A program made the position numbers and the translations under genes. Below the pieces are notes generated by a model. That model ran no database searches, had not been told where the DNA came from, and saw only the letters and a list, made by a program, of their open reading frames with translations. A stretch of 54,786 bases of DNA from Cylindrotheca closterium (Eukaryota; Bacillariophyta; Bacillariophyceae; Bacillariales; Bacillariaceae): assembly GCA_933822405.4 (NCBI GenBank), contig CAKOGP040000558.1, forward strand, positions 1 through 54,786, given 5' to 3'. Shown here piece by piece: positions 1-9,990 of this stretch. Within the stretch, counting starts at the first letter, position 1; each line of letters begins with the position of its first letter.

Positions 1-132
1 TACCTAGACACAGGAGAACTATTGTCGTGAAAGTGTTGTACAGTCGATTACGAATTTAGATTGCAGAGAGTTTGTTCTGAGCGCTAAAGGCACTCACGAT
101 AGAGCACATTTTGCTTTATTCTAACACAAACT

Positions 133-240
133 AGTTGTTGACTCGTCGCTTCACGGTACTTGACCCTTACAGCCGCTTATTCCACCGGCAATCGTATGCG
201 CTAGATAGCATTTAACTGATTAATGTTTCAGTTATTATTA
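133..240. repeat. Dispersed repeat, copy 1
   Basis: This stretch is clearly similar, with scattered substitutions and small indels, to 20571-20690, which lies at the downstream edge of the Gypsy relic. Shared blocks include TACTTGACC, TTACAGCC and GATTAATGT. In the second copy it follows the point where Gypsy reverse-transcriptase homology stops. It may therefore be a terminal piece of an element rather than coding sequence. I could not assign it to a family. Confidence 0.5.
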
Positions 241-349
241 TTGTCATAATTTTTGTCGTAGTTTGTGGGAAAAAGTCTACGACTAGTTTTACATAGTGCA
301 GCCATAAATGTTATATTCCTAGCTGAACCCACCATTCGCCACAATTTTG

Positions 350-712
350 ACATTTCGGAACATCTGTGAAGACCCAAAAAAAACCTGCGAAAAATTCACA
401 GAAGTTTCGGAACATCTGTGAAAAATTCACAGAGATTTCGGAACATCTGTGAAAAATTCACAGAATTTTTGACCCAGACCACCAAGCATTGCTTGCGCAC
501 AACATTAACCGTTTTTTCCTCTACGGAAGTTGTATGGTGCTTGTACGAAAGGGCATGCGTGCACGCATGTTCTGTCTAAACTTCACGGCAATTTCGGAAC
601 ATCTGTGAAGACCCTTAAAAAACCTGTGAAAATTCACAGAGATTTCGGAACATCTGTTGGTCATTCACAGAGATTTCGGAACATCTGTGAAAAATTCACA
701 GAATTTTTGACT
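350..712. repeat. Two arrays of a 30-bp unit with a palindromic core
   Basis: The unit TTTCGGAACATCTGTGAA is followed by a short A-rich spacer and TTCACAG, so each unit contains the inverted repeat CTGTGAA/TTCACAG. Three units lie at 353-465 and three more at 592-705. The first unit of both arrays carries the same variant with an inserted AGACCC-A(n) stretch. The whole array was therefore probably duplicated as a block, about 240 bp apart. Confidence 0.75.
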
Positions 713-1659
713 CAGAGGACATAAAACAATAGTCAATTAGGGGAACTGTCTGTAATTTAACGACCTACGACCAAAACGCGACGATCACCGACCAAGAATG
801 AATTCCACGAGCAGTGATGATGTCGGATCACAGATCCCCGTGCAGAAGGAGTGAGCAAGCCAGTTACGCCCCGATTCCAGTTCAGATTGATTCACACCAA
901 AATGCGGAATATCCCAGGGATACCCCTCGGATTGGTGTGAAACCCATTTCAGATGGGACACGGGAAGAATTTTTGCACCCCTGCAGCACGGGGTTATCAA
1001 ATTCTAGCTCAACAATGTATGTTCATCATTTAACCGTTTTCTGATCAGAGGCTGATTCGAGGCTGATTTTTAAAAAGACGTAGGATATATACTAGCTCTA
1101 CATAAAAAACAAATATTTTGCCAGTATCGCCAGAATTACCCAATATTAGTTGATTGAGTTCGGTGATATGAAGGCATTGTCGAAATCAGACAAAGGCCCA
1201 TCACTAAATACAATAGATAAAGAAGCACTTTCCTAAGTGGAATTATTTTGTTGGACCACTACCACATCTACGATCTTATGTTTCCCAGCAGTCAAAACTT
1301 GTGTAGGACTGTGTAGGACAAGTACCAGGAAAAACTAAGAAATGCCTTTTGTGAAATGTTGAAATCTCATAGCGCCTTCTGACAACGATTTCCACTTACG
1401 GAGGCTTATTGTACCCTTTCTATGATATAAAAGAGTTTTTGCTATGTGTTCAGTTCTTTGGTGGCCATATTTGGTAAAGGGCATTTAGAGTTTACAATTG
1501 TGGTCGGTGGAGTCAATTTTACGTAGATTTTGTACCATATCCACGTGTTTGGGTTTTGTGCAGCTCGGTCAGGAAACGGTTAAGGGGATCCTAACTATTT
1601 CAGGGTCCAAAACTAATATTTATAGTTTATTTCTCCGAAAACATTTGGTGATTGATTAA

Positions 1660-1800
1660 CGACAAAACTTTGTCGTAATTTTTGTCGTAGTTTGTCGTAA
1701 TTTTTGTCGTAGTTTGTCGTAGTTTGTCGTAATTTTTTGGCGTAAATTCTCTACCATCAACTGAGCAACTACAACAAAATTTACGACAAAATTTACAACA
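1660..1800. repeat. TTGTCGTA array, left
   Basis: About six copies of TTGTCGTA(A/G) stand at 10-13 bp spacing on the plus strand. They are followed at 1776-1800 by the reverse complement (TTTACGACAAAATTTAC), so the array can fold back on itself. The same motif forms a second array at 2578-2712. A single copy occurs near 250. Confidence 0.75.
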
Positions 1801-2401
1801 GAACTAAAAAAGTAGAGAGAATTCTTGGCTCGCGCGCAAGCATGACGTGAAACAAATCAATCGAAATGAGCCACTGTGTTGCCTTTTCAAGTGAGGCCTG
1901 AACAAGCACAGCAACTGCCTCCAGCACAAACACATGGTTCTTCGGATCATGATGATAAGTCGCATCAAGGATTCGATCTTCCATTCAAACTCTCCTGTCT
2001 TGCTCGCAACTTGGATTTGAATTCGAATAAGGGTCCAGGATCAGCAAGGCTGGGGAGGGCAAGCTTTGCATTGTTGCCTGCCGTCTTTTTGTCAGTGTAG
2101 ACTCTGTTGCAGACAACAACTTTTCCTTTTGGAACCTTTTCCCGTAGCCCTCCATCTTCTGCAAAGATTTCCCGATCACCCATAGCAACCCTCTTTGGTC
2201 CGCTTATCCATACGGTCTTGCGTTGGGGTCAAAACCTTGAAAAGAGCTCTTCCAGATGGTTGATTGCACGAGTCCTTTTGCTGTATCTGTTCCTTTGTTG
2301 AAATGCCATGTCTGCGAATTATCCATCCATGCTTCATGGCCAGCATATTTTCCAGCAAAAATCTGGATCATCTTGCCTTTGAGAGCGTGTAAATCTACCA
2401 T
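1793..2401 (-). pseudogene. Decayed reading frame between the TTGTCGTA arrays (KOW-like relic?)
   Basis: On the minus strand one reading frame runs about 609 nt from 2401 to 1793 and is broken only by two nonsense codons, a TAA near 2203 and a TGA at 1985. Its start, with residues GKMIQIFAGKYAGHEAWMD, has the spacing of a KOW-type small beta domain (a basic residue, then GKY.G..AW). The remainder is charged and unrecognised. The two TTGTCGTA arrays lie at or near its ends. I infer a relic of a low-copy element or lineage-specific gene. The domain call is weak. Confidence 0.3.
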
Positions 2402-2577
2402 CTTTTATCTTATGATGATTGTTGCATGGTATTTTTCCTCCGTCGTACTGGGTACAGTGTACGTGTACTTGTTGACAATGAAACAGAGTTGTTGGTGTTT
2501 TCAACATGAAAGTATTTGAAATTCTCTCGGTCATCGCTAATGTTGAAACGAAGGGTCCGCGTGCGCGCAAAGGTAGA

Positions 2578-2712
2578 TTTTGTCGTAAATTTTGTTGTAA
2601 ATTTTGTCGTAGGGTTGTCGTAATTTGTTGCAGGTTTGTCGTAATTTGTCGTCGCTTGTCGTAGCTTGTCGTAAGTTGTCGTAAATTTTTTACGACAAAA
2701 TTTACGGCAAAA
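2578..2712. repeat. TTGTCGTA array, right, with terminal hairpin
   Basis: About seven TTGTCGTA units and several one-base variants (TGTTGTA, GTCGTC) are spaced 9-13 bp apart. The array ends in TTGTCGTAAATTTTTTACGACAA, a near-perfect hairpin, and then TTTACGGCAAAA in inverted sense. The composition matches the left array. Confidence 0.75.
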
Positions 2713-2931
2713 GACTTGTCGTTTTAATTGTAACTCCACTGTTTCGGAGAAATAAAACAATGTTTTGCCCCCTAAATAATTCTATGTACCCGTAAATGAT
2801 GGAGGAATTCGATGGAACAAAGTGGAGCTTGAATTCGATGTCTCCGTGCTGAGGGGGGAGGAAAGTCTGTCTGGCTCCCGTCACACTTTCACTACAATCC
2901 GAGGCGTGTCCCTGGATCATGCATAAAATAA

Positions 2932-4263
2932 ATGACGATGTATCATTCCCTGATTCGTTTCAGTATACTCCTCTTCTCCTTAGTTGAAGGATTCGCTCCA
3001 CAGTACCAAGGCCTCCAACGAGATGCAAGGATCCTGTGTGCCAACGGAAATAAAATGGATGATACGTTGAAAACATATTCGCGAAAACATGCATGTCAAC
3101 TTCTTCTTGGAGGTTTGACAAGCAGTGCTGCCTTAGTGACCCCCAATGCAGCCAGAGCCGAAGTCAGTTATCAACCAGCTTCACGGCCAACTTCATACCG
3201 CGTCGATTCTACACAACCTCCGACGCTAATTCCAGTAGGCTCAGCTAGGAAAGAAGCACAGGTATTAGAAGATCTTGGGAAAGGATACGGAACGACGAAA
3301 GCTGTGATCCTTGATGATCGTGTGAACCTCAACAATGTCTTGAATAAGGCAGTCTTTGGTACGATCAGTGCTCTTTCGGGATCAACCAAAGGGAAAAGGA
3401 AGAGTGGAACATCATTTGTCTGCTTCGGAGTCCCAACGAAACCTACCCCGGTCGATATCGACCTTGCAGTAAGCTTGCTCCTGCCAATCCTAAAGGCACG
3501 CAAAAGAGATACAGCAATTGGCATTCCCTTTTGTCCTATAAGCGGTCAAAGTATTCTTGATGCGTATGCTGCAGAAGGGAATGAGGAAAACCTTCTTGCT
3601 TCGCTTTTGCAGCTAGGAATACCCGAGAGCCAAAGTGTTCTATACCTACCGCTAATGATGTTTGCACGAAGCAAATCGTTGAGGTTACTAGCGCTTTTAC
3701 CGGAGAAAGATGACATTCTAGTGACTCGAATGAAGGGCCTGCAAAACCTCGAAATGGAACGCAGAGCCAGCTATGTTTCCGATACAGACGGCTTCATTTC
3801 CACGTCATCGGAGCCAAGCTTTCGTCTCTATGCTGAAAAGTCACTGCTCAAGGACTACATTCCGATCAACGACGAAGACAAACCCTCAGGCTACTTTGCG
3901 GAGCGAATCCTAGTCCATGAAACTGCAGCAACTGTGGCGTCGAAATACGCTGCTACTCGCCCGGATTCCCTTGTCGTTATTGCAGCTCCAATCAATGATC
4001 TCCGTTTCCTGCGTGGCATCAATGGGCGCATTCCACGCGTGTACAACTCCCTTGATGTTTCAGGAAACAAGATAACAGACGATTATGTCACAACTATACT
4101 TTTGAATCCGACAGCAAACGATACGTTATCAAAGAGTCGCTACTTACGATTAGAGATCGGTACGGGGCCGGATACTCTTGACTTTCAAACAAAGATCGCA
4201 GACTATCTATGGTTTTCTTCGTCGCCAAAGGTAAATATGATTCCACGCTTAATGAATGGATAA
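2932..4263 (+). CDS. Plastid thylakoid-lumen-targeted protein of unknown function
   Basis: This is a single-exon gene of 443 aa starting at the first ATG (a second ATG follows two codons later). Residues 1-20 form a hydrophobic signal peptide ending in EGFAPQ, which resembles the ASAFAP motif used to enter diatom plastids. Near residues 50-78 comes SRKHACQLLLGG and a hydrophobic run ending NAARAEV, which looks like a thylakoid-transfer signal with AxA cleavage. It has no twin arginine. The mature part has no motif I can name with confidence. Residues around 325-370 (HETAAT..., then GINGRIPRV) weakly recall the C-terminal half of ChaN/Tiki-like (DUF399) proteins. The gene converges on the ABC transporter gene, with 148 bp between their stops. 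Confidence 0.75.
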   Translation: MTMYHSLIRFSILLFSLVEGFAPQYQGLQRDARILCANGNKMDDTLKTYSRKHACQLLLGGLTSSAALVTPNAARAEVSYQPASRPTSYRVDSTQPPTLIPVGSARKEAQVLEDLGKGYGTTKAVILDDRVNLNNVLNKAVFGTISALSGSTKGKRKSGTSFVCFGVPTKPTPVDIDLAVSLLLPILKARKRDTAIGIPFCPISGQSILDAYAAEGNEENLLASLLQLGIPESQSVLYLPLMMFARSKSLRLLALLPEKDDILVTRMKGLQNLEMERRASYVSDTDGFISTSSEPSFRLYAEKSLLKDYIPINDEDKPSGYFAERILVHETAATVASKYAATRPDSLVVIAAPINDLRFLRGINGRIPRVYNSLDVSGNKITDDYVTTILLNPTANDTLSKSRYLRLEIGTGPDTLDFQTKIADYLWFSSSPKVNMIPRLMNG

Positions 4264-4411
4264 CAGAAAATATTAAATGCGTTCCTAGCTATAATCTGCC
4301 ATTTTTGTCAAAAAACCAACCAATGTCAATCTACTGCGACTTCGACAAAATAAACGGTTATATTCATTACTTCAAAGAAAGTTCAACTGTTGAATGATAT
4401 TTTCTGGTGTT

Positions 4412-6395
4412 CTATCTTCCAACAAGCTCTGGCATCAATGCAACCAACTCTCCTTCTTTTTCATTCTTCAAATCAGATAGCATTCCATGCTGAACAATCC
4501 TACCCTCCTTGAGAACAATAACCTTATCCGCAAGCTCCAATGTATTGATACGATGGGATATTATCAACAAGCCACGGTTTTGTTCTCTACAAGCTTTGAC
4601 GACATCGTTGACAGCTGTTGCTCCTTCAGAATCGAGCGCCGATGCCGGTTCGTCCAGCACCAGGAACGGAGCATCAGCAACAAGAGCTCTCGCGAGGCCA
4701 AGCCTCTGGCGCTGCCCTCCAGAAAGTTTCGATCCATTTCTTCCCACATTGAATTCTGCACCTCCATCCAACATGGAAACAAATGTATCGCAATTTGCCG
4801 CCTTCAGAGCTTCAGATACCTTGTTGCTTGGGGCGTCAGGACAGCTATATCGAACATTCTCAATGATTGAAGTGTTGAAAAGTACTGGCTGCTGAGGTAC
4901 TACTTGCACAAGCGAAGCTTGGTGTGACCGATCGATATCGTTGACAAAGTCATATCGTGTAGTCACAGGCTCGTCTTCCGACGGAGACACAATCTCAACA
5001 ACGATCCTTCCATTTCTTGGAGAATATAGTCCCGCAAGAACCATTGCCAATACTGATTTCCCACTTCCATTCTGTCCTGTCATTGCCACGACCATCCCAC
5101 GCTGCAGCACCATGGAAACGTCTTGAAGTAGAAGACGATCGTGACTCTGAAAAGTGAACGAAACCTCCTCCATTGAAATTGATTTGACAAGCTGTGGATC
5201 GATTGATTGGCATCGAGCCGTCATCTCGACTTCTTCATTTTCTACCAAGGGGTAGGCAACACTATACAGGCGCCGAGCGCACCGCATACCTCTCATGTAC
5301 TCGCCAACTGCCCTTGCTAAACCAGCTGATCCTAGCGCGAGCATGAAGGAGTATGTGCTGAAACTTAATAAGTCACCATGTGTCATTCGCTTCGTTTCGA
5401 CTGCCTTTCCACCAGCGAAGAGGACGCCGCAGAGTGCCGAAGTACTCAAACAAAACATCGCTCCCATTGATAGGCCATCAGCGAGTGCAGATTTGATTCC
5501 AAACTGTACATTTTCGTCCTGAATTTGCCCATAGTTTACGACCTCATCTTGCTCACGATTTGACAACCTAACCATCATAATATGATTCAATTTATCCTCA
5601 ACGAAGGCTGCAGCACTCAGAGCAGCTTCTTGTTGGCTTGATTGCACCCGCTTTAAATATTTTCTCGAAAGAAATCCAATCGATCCAACCACTGGTGCGA
5701 CTAAGATTGCGAGGCAGACAAGCTCTGGGTTAAGTGACAGCATGTGGTATGTTCCAAAGACACAAGAGCTTGTGGACCTCAGCATGTTTGCTAGTGTTAT
5801 TGTAACAGTGTGCGAAGCTGTTTCAACGTCATCTCTTAGAAAAACAGCAACTCCAGCTGGTGTAAGCTCCTTTTCATTAACCATGGAGTCTATGTTTTGC
5901 TGTAGTTCCTTGTCTTCGTTGCTTTTTTCGCTTGTGGTCGTCTCGTCGCTATTTCCATTACAGCTTTGCAGGGCTTGGAACCAATCCAGCTTTCGATGAA
6001 TCATCAGGCTGGCAAAGGTTTCCCTCCGAAGGTTTGCAGCGATAAATTCTTTCGCTGAATTCAGCATTACTGTCCTTGTGAAGCTAGCTAAACCACCAAG
6101 CAGCCCAACAGCAAGGATGTTTGAGAATAAGGAGTTGCTTTGATGCTTTGTGTCAGTTTTGGGGTCCACCAACCTTCCCATGAGGCGTGGTACAGCTTTT
6201 GTGAAGAACACAGAAAAAGTTGTTCAGACTTCCTCCTTTCATTCAGCGCGATCAAAGCAGATGGTGCGTTTTACCTTGATTTGCGTATGAAGATGCCATC
6301 ATTGCTATTGCTCCAACGGAAAGGGTCAACTTCTGTCCCATCACTTCCGACCACAGCCACTCCTCGGCTTTCTTGTAGTCATTCGATCCTTTCAT
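4412..6395 (-). CDS. ABC half transporter, ABCB/TAP type
   Basis: Two exons: 6275-6395 and 4412-6195. The 79-nt intron has GTAAAA...CAAAAG ends and splices in frame, giving 634 aa. Exon 1 supplies the start (MKGSNDYKKAEEWLW) and the first membrane segment. Exon 2 supplies the rest of the transmembrane domain and one nucleotide-binding domain. Visible ATPase motifs, in order, are Walker A GQNGSGKS, Q-loop QQPVLFN, signature LSGGQRQRLGLARAL, Walker B FLVLDEPASALD and switch His IISHR. The architecture of one TMD and one NBD means it works as a dimer, as in TAP, MDL and ATM-type exporters. Substrate and membrane cannot be read from the sequence, and no clear organelle signal is present. It is transcribed divergently from MCM4. 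Confidence 0.9.
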
Positions 6396-6725
6396 TTTGA
6401 GTACCAAAGTGGTCCTGTAGATGTACAAAAGGCTTCAAAGCAAACTAAAAAATTGTAATTGAGGTTTTTGAAAAAGGTTGTGAGACATCAGGTCCTCATC
6501 ATCTTTCTCACTTTCAAATTGCCTGCCACACCTAAACCTTGCAAACACGTTTGTCTGTCTGTCCTCACTACAGGTACTTTTCGTTTGTCAGCCAGCCGAG
6601 AATGTCGTTTGCGACGGTTGTTTCGCGCCATTGTCATGGCATCCAGCATTGGAATTCATCCCTGCTTCGAAACCCAGTATTGTACTGTACGGCTGTTCTG
6701 ACAAACCCCATAAATACTTCCCGGG
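6396..6725. promoter_or_regulatory. Bidirectional intergenic region between the ABC transporter and MCM4
   Basis: This 330-bp spacer separates two divergent start codons and must hold both promoters. No TATA box is obvious. The one recognisable site is an E2F-like sequence at 6621-6629. Confidence 0.5.
6621..6629 (+). promoter_or_regulatory. E2F/DP-like binding site upstream of MCM4
   Basis: TTTCGCGCC matches the E2F/DP consensus (TTTSSCGC) exactly and lies 97 bp upstream of the MCM4 start codon. MCM genes are standard E2F targets in animals and plants. Use of the site here is inference. Confidence 0.5.
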
Positions 6726-9610
6726 ATGTCATCATCCGCCGATGAAGAGCACTCTAGAGGAATAGGAACAAACGCGTCACCGTTAACCAGGGAGGAAGGA
6801 CGACTGTCATCTGCGTTGAACGAGAGGAGAACACTGCCGTCTCAAAGAAACGATGATGTCATGGTGCCTGCAACACCCGAACAAGCCAACGGAGGCGAAG
6901 GACTGCCCAATTCTTCTGTTCGGCTATCACCCTCTAGTGCCATAGAGAGAGATGACAACCATTCTCTTGAGGACGTGGATTCGTCGTTTCGTGGTCGTCA
7001 TCAACATGATGAAGACGACATTCAAAGTCTTCATGATTCGCAAACCCTCGCCCGCGGGACAAATGTCGACATTCGCATAGCTGCTGCAACTTTTCGGGAT
7101 TTTCTCAGAAACTTCAGGGCACTCCCGCTATTCAGCGATTCGTCAGATGATGACTCGGTGATGAGTGATAAACCGACTTCTCCACCCTTTTATTTGGAAA
7201 GGCTGGAGTCAATGGCAGGCCATACCGCACCTTCCAGTTTGGATATTGATACCATGCACCTGTACTATCACAATGAAGCATGCCAGATACTCTATCATCA
7301 ACTGGTGCATTACCCAATGGAGCTTGTACCACTCTTTGATTTGGTGGTGCAAAAAGAACTACAGCGTGTTGTTGATCTGGAACAGCACCAGATACCAGCT
7401 ATTCAAGTGCGGCCGTATAATCTCAAAGAGGTTTCTAATTTGCGCTGCCTTGATCCCGTTGCAATGGATTCAATGGTTTGCCTGAAGGGGATGATCGTTC
7501 GATGTTCTCCTATCATTCCAGATTTGAAGGTTGCTCACTTTCGATGCGTCATCTGCGGGCATGATCAGCAGGTTGCGATTGATCGAGGAAGGATCAACGA
7601 GCCTGCTCAATGCAGTGGCTGTCATACGAAAGATTCCTATCAGCTCTTACATAACCGATCTATATATGCCGACAAACAATTGGTTCGATTGCAAGAGACG
7701 CCGGATCAGGTACCCGCGGGTCAGACACCGGCTTCCGCAGTCACTTTTTGCTTCGATGATCTTGTGGACAAATGTCAACCAGGTGATAAAGTGGAGGTGG
7801 TGGGAATTCTTCGGGCTCAACCAGTTCGTGTCAATCCCAAGTTGACGAAGCTGAAATCAATCTACAAGACATACGTTGACGTGATTCACTTTCGAACCGT
7901 AACTGGAATGGAACGCGAAAAGGGGAAGTATGCTTCGACAAACCTAAGCAAAGAAAGAGTTGCATATTTGCGAAGCATTGCCAATAGACCGGATATCTAT
8001 GCTCAACTTACACAGTCGCTGGCACCTTCAATTTGGGAGTTGGACAATGTCAAAAAGGGTGTGTTGTGCATGCTGTTTGGTGGCAATAGTCGTCGTGTTG
8101 GAAGAAATTCTGAGGCTGCAGAGGATTCAGAAATGGAAAGTGAAGGAAACACTGAGGAAAATGTCGACGGCCACGACGAAGAAGTAAAGCTTTGTAAAAG
8201 AGGTGACATCAATATACTACTCTGTGGTGATCCTGGAACATCAAAGTCGCAGCTATTGAGCTATGTACACAAGCTAAGCTCTCGTGGCGTTTACACGTCT
8301 GGGAAAGGCAGTAGTGCAGTGGGTCTCACCGCATCGGTGGTCAGAGACCCTGAAACTCGCGATCTTGTACTCGAAAGGTAAGTTGAGTCAACTTGGGGAA
8401 CTAGATATTGTCTATGTTCGTTGCTTAGTGGCGTTCCTCCACCTGGCAGTGGTGCGTTAGTTCTGTCGGACAGGGGTATATGTTGTATTGGTAAGGCCTA
8501 TAGTATCTGTAGGAACTTTCATCGCGTCTTCTGACTTCACATTCTTCCTTTGCCCAAAAGATGAATTCGACAAGATGTCTGATGCCGTACGTCTAAATAC
8601 CATTTGTAACAGGATCCGTCCGTCTTGCTTTCTTACCAATCCCATTTCTTGACAGACTCGATCAATTCTCCATGAGGCGATGGAGCAGCAGACAGTTAGC
8701 ATAGCAAAAGCTGGAATTATTGCCTCTCTTAACGCTCGAACATCAATACTGGCATCTGCAAATCCTCTTGAATCAAGGTATAACCCCAATCTCAGTGTAG
8801 TTGAAAATATCAGGCTCCCCCCTACACTGCTGAGCCGCTTCGATTTGATTTATCTGATTTTGGACTCTCCAAACGTCGATCAAGATCGTCAACTTGCACA
8901 GCATCTTGTGGGATTGTATCATGCAGTCCCAAGCGTTAGAAAACCTCCTTTGGAAACGGACCTTTTGAAGGACTACATTGACTACGCCCGCGAGCATGTT
9001 CACCCTGCCCTTAGTGACGAGGCTGTGGATCAATTGTTAGCAAGTTACCTTGAGTTGCGAAATCCTCCCGGGGGAAATATAGGAAATAATGGTACCCGAA
9101 CAATCTCAGCAACACCCAGGCAGCTGGAGTCTCTTATTCGCACGAGTGAGGCGCTGGCAAAAATGAGATACTCACCTATAGTCACTAGAGAGGATGCAAA
9201 AGAGGCCGTCCGACTATTGAAAGTAGCGACACAAGCTGCCGCAACAGACCCAAGAACTGGTCGGATTGATATGGACATGATCAATACAGGTCGAAGTGTC
9301 TTGGATAGGGAGTTGGAAGAAGGCATTTACATTGGGCTTAAGGAGTATCTAACCGAGGTAAGCTTCGTCTTCGGTTCCAAACGAATCTCGTCTTTCTTTT
9401 TTAATTTTGAAGCTAATACGATTTGTCTCAAAGCGACGAGGTACTAGACTAGCATTGCGGGACATTGTGAATCATCTTTCTGAGGTATCGAACCAGCCAG
9501 TATCTCATGATGACATTTCAGGCGCACTCCATCAAATGGAGGCAGACGGTTTCCTTCAATTCAACGAACGGACGCAATCTGTATTTGTGCGCACTAGACT
9601 CGGCACTTAG
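6726..9610 (+). CDS. MCM4: DNA replication licensing factor MCM4
   Basis: Five exons: 6726-8377, 8450-8490, 8561-8586, 8656-9357, 9434-9610. Together they give 865 aa, normal for MCM4. MCM4 is one of six subunits of the MCM2-7 helicase loaded at origins and activated in S phase. The serine- and acid-rich first 120 residues are typical of the kinase-targeted MCM4 tail. A C4 zinc finger (CVICGHDQQ... CSGC) follows, then the QVPAGQTP segment that marks MCM4, Walker A GDPGTSKSQLL, Walker B DEFDKM and the arginine finger LLSRFDLIY. Two tiny exons (41 and 26 nt) encode the conserved segment from SGALVLSDRG to DKMSDA. All junctions were placed by restoring this block. An alternative in-frame acceptor at 8429 would add seven residues. 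Confidence 0.95.
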
Positions 9611-9990
9611 TGATCTGATCGAACTGAGAGAATGAATCCTCAAGACAGCAGACCTGGATCTTGGAATCCTCCATTCTTCAATGGAGCACATGATGTAGAC
9701 TTGTCGCTGGTTGATGTCGAATATTTGAAGTGGGATAGTTTCTGTATTCATATAATACTACCTACTATAATACCTGATACTGTTTAACAGCATCTGTATC
9801 AAAACTCTTATTTTTGTAGAGGCAAGAGAGACGACTGGCAGACCCTGCAAATAAGATCGAGAGACACGGACACGTGGAATTTTCAAGATATTACGGTATC
9901 CAGGTACACGTACCGATACAGTAGATAAAAATTGAATCAACAACCATCACCAACCTTATTAATTTTTAATCATACATACCGGGAGAAAAA
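9611..9990. other. Intergenic region MCM4-CYP97
   Basis: These 380 bp separate two genes on the same strand. The stretch is AT-rich (for example CCTACTATAATACC) and must hold the MCM4 3' end and the CYP97 promoter. I see no further gene or named site. Confidence 0.5.

Larger units (their letters stand above)
1..2931. other. Gene-free, repeat-rich 5' region
   Basis: No intact gene is visible in this 2.9 kb. It holds a 110-bp dispersed repeat (133-240), two arrays of a palindromic 30-bp unit (350-712), two arrays of TTGTCGTA units (about 1660-1800 and 2578-2712) and, between those, a decayed reading frame on the minus strand (1793-2401). The stretches 720-1640 and 2720-2930 show nothing I can name. 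The open frames seen there are short, lack splice partners and do not resemble known families. Confidence 0.6.

Noticed and set aside
350..712. CRISPR-like array (short repeats with palindromic core)
   Set aside because: Spacers are not unique sequences of constant length, there are no cas genes and the genome is eukaryotic.
814..1044. Small protein-coding frame on the plus strand
   Set aside because: Overlaps an equally long minus-strand frame, contains an inverted repeat (TCACACC/GGTGTGA) and resembles nothing known.
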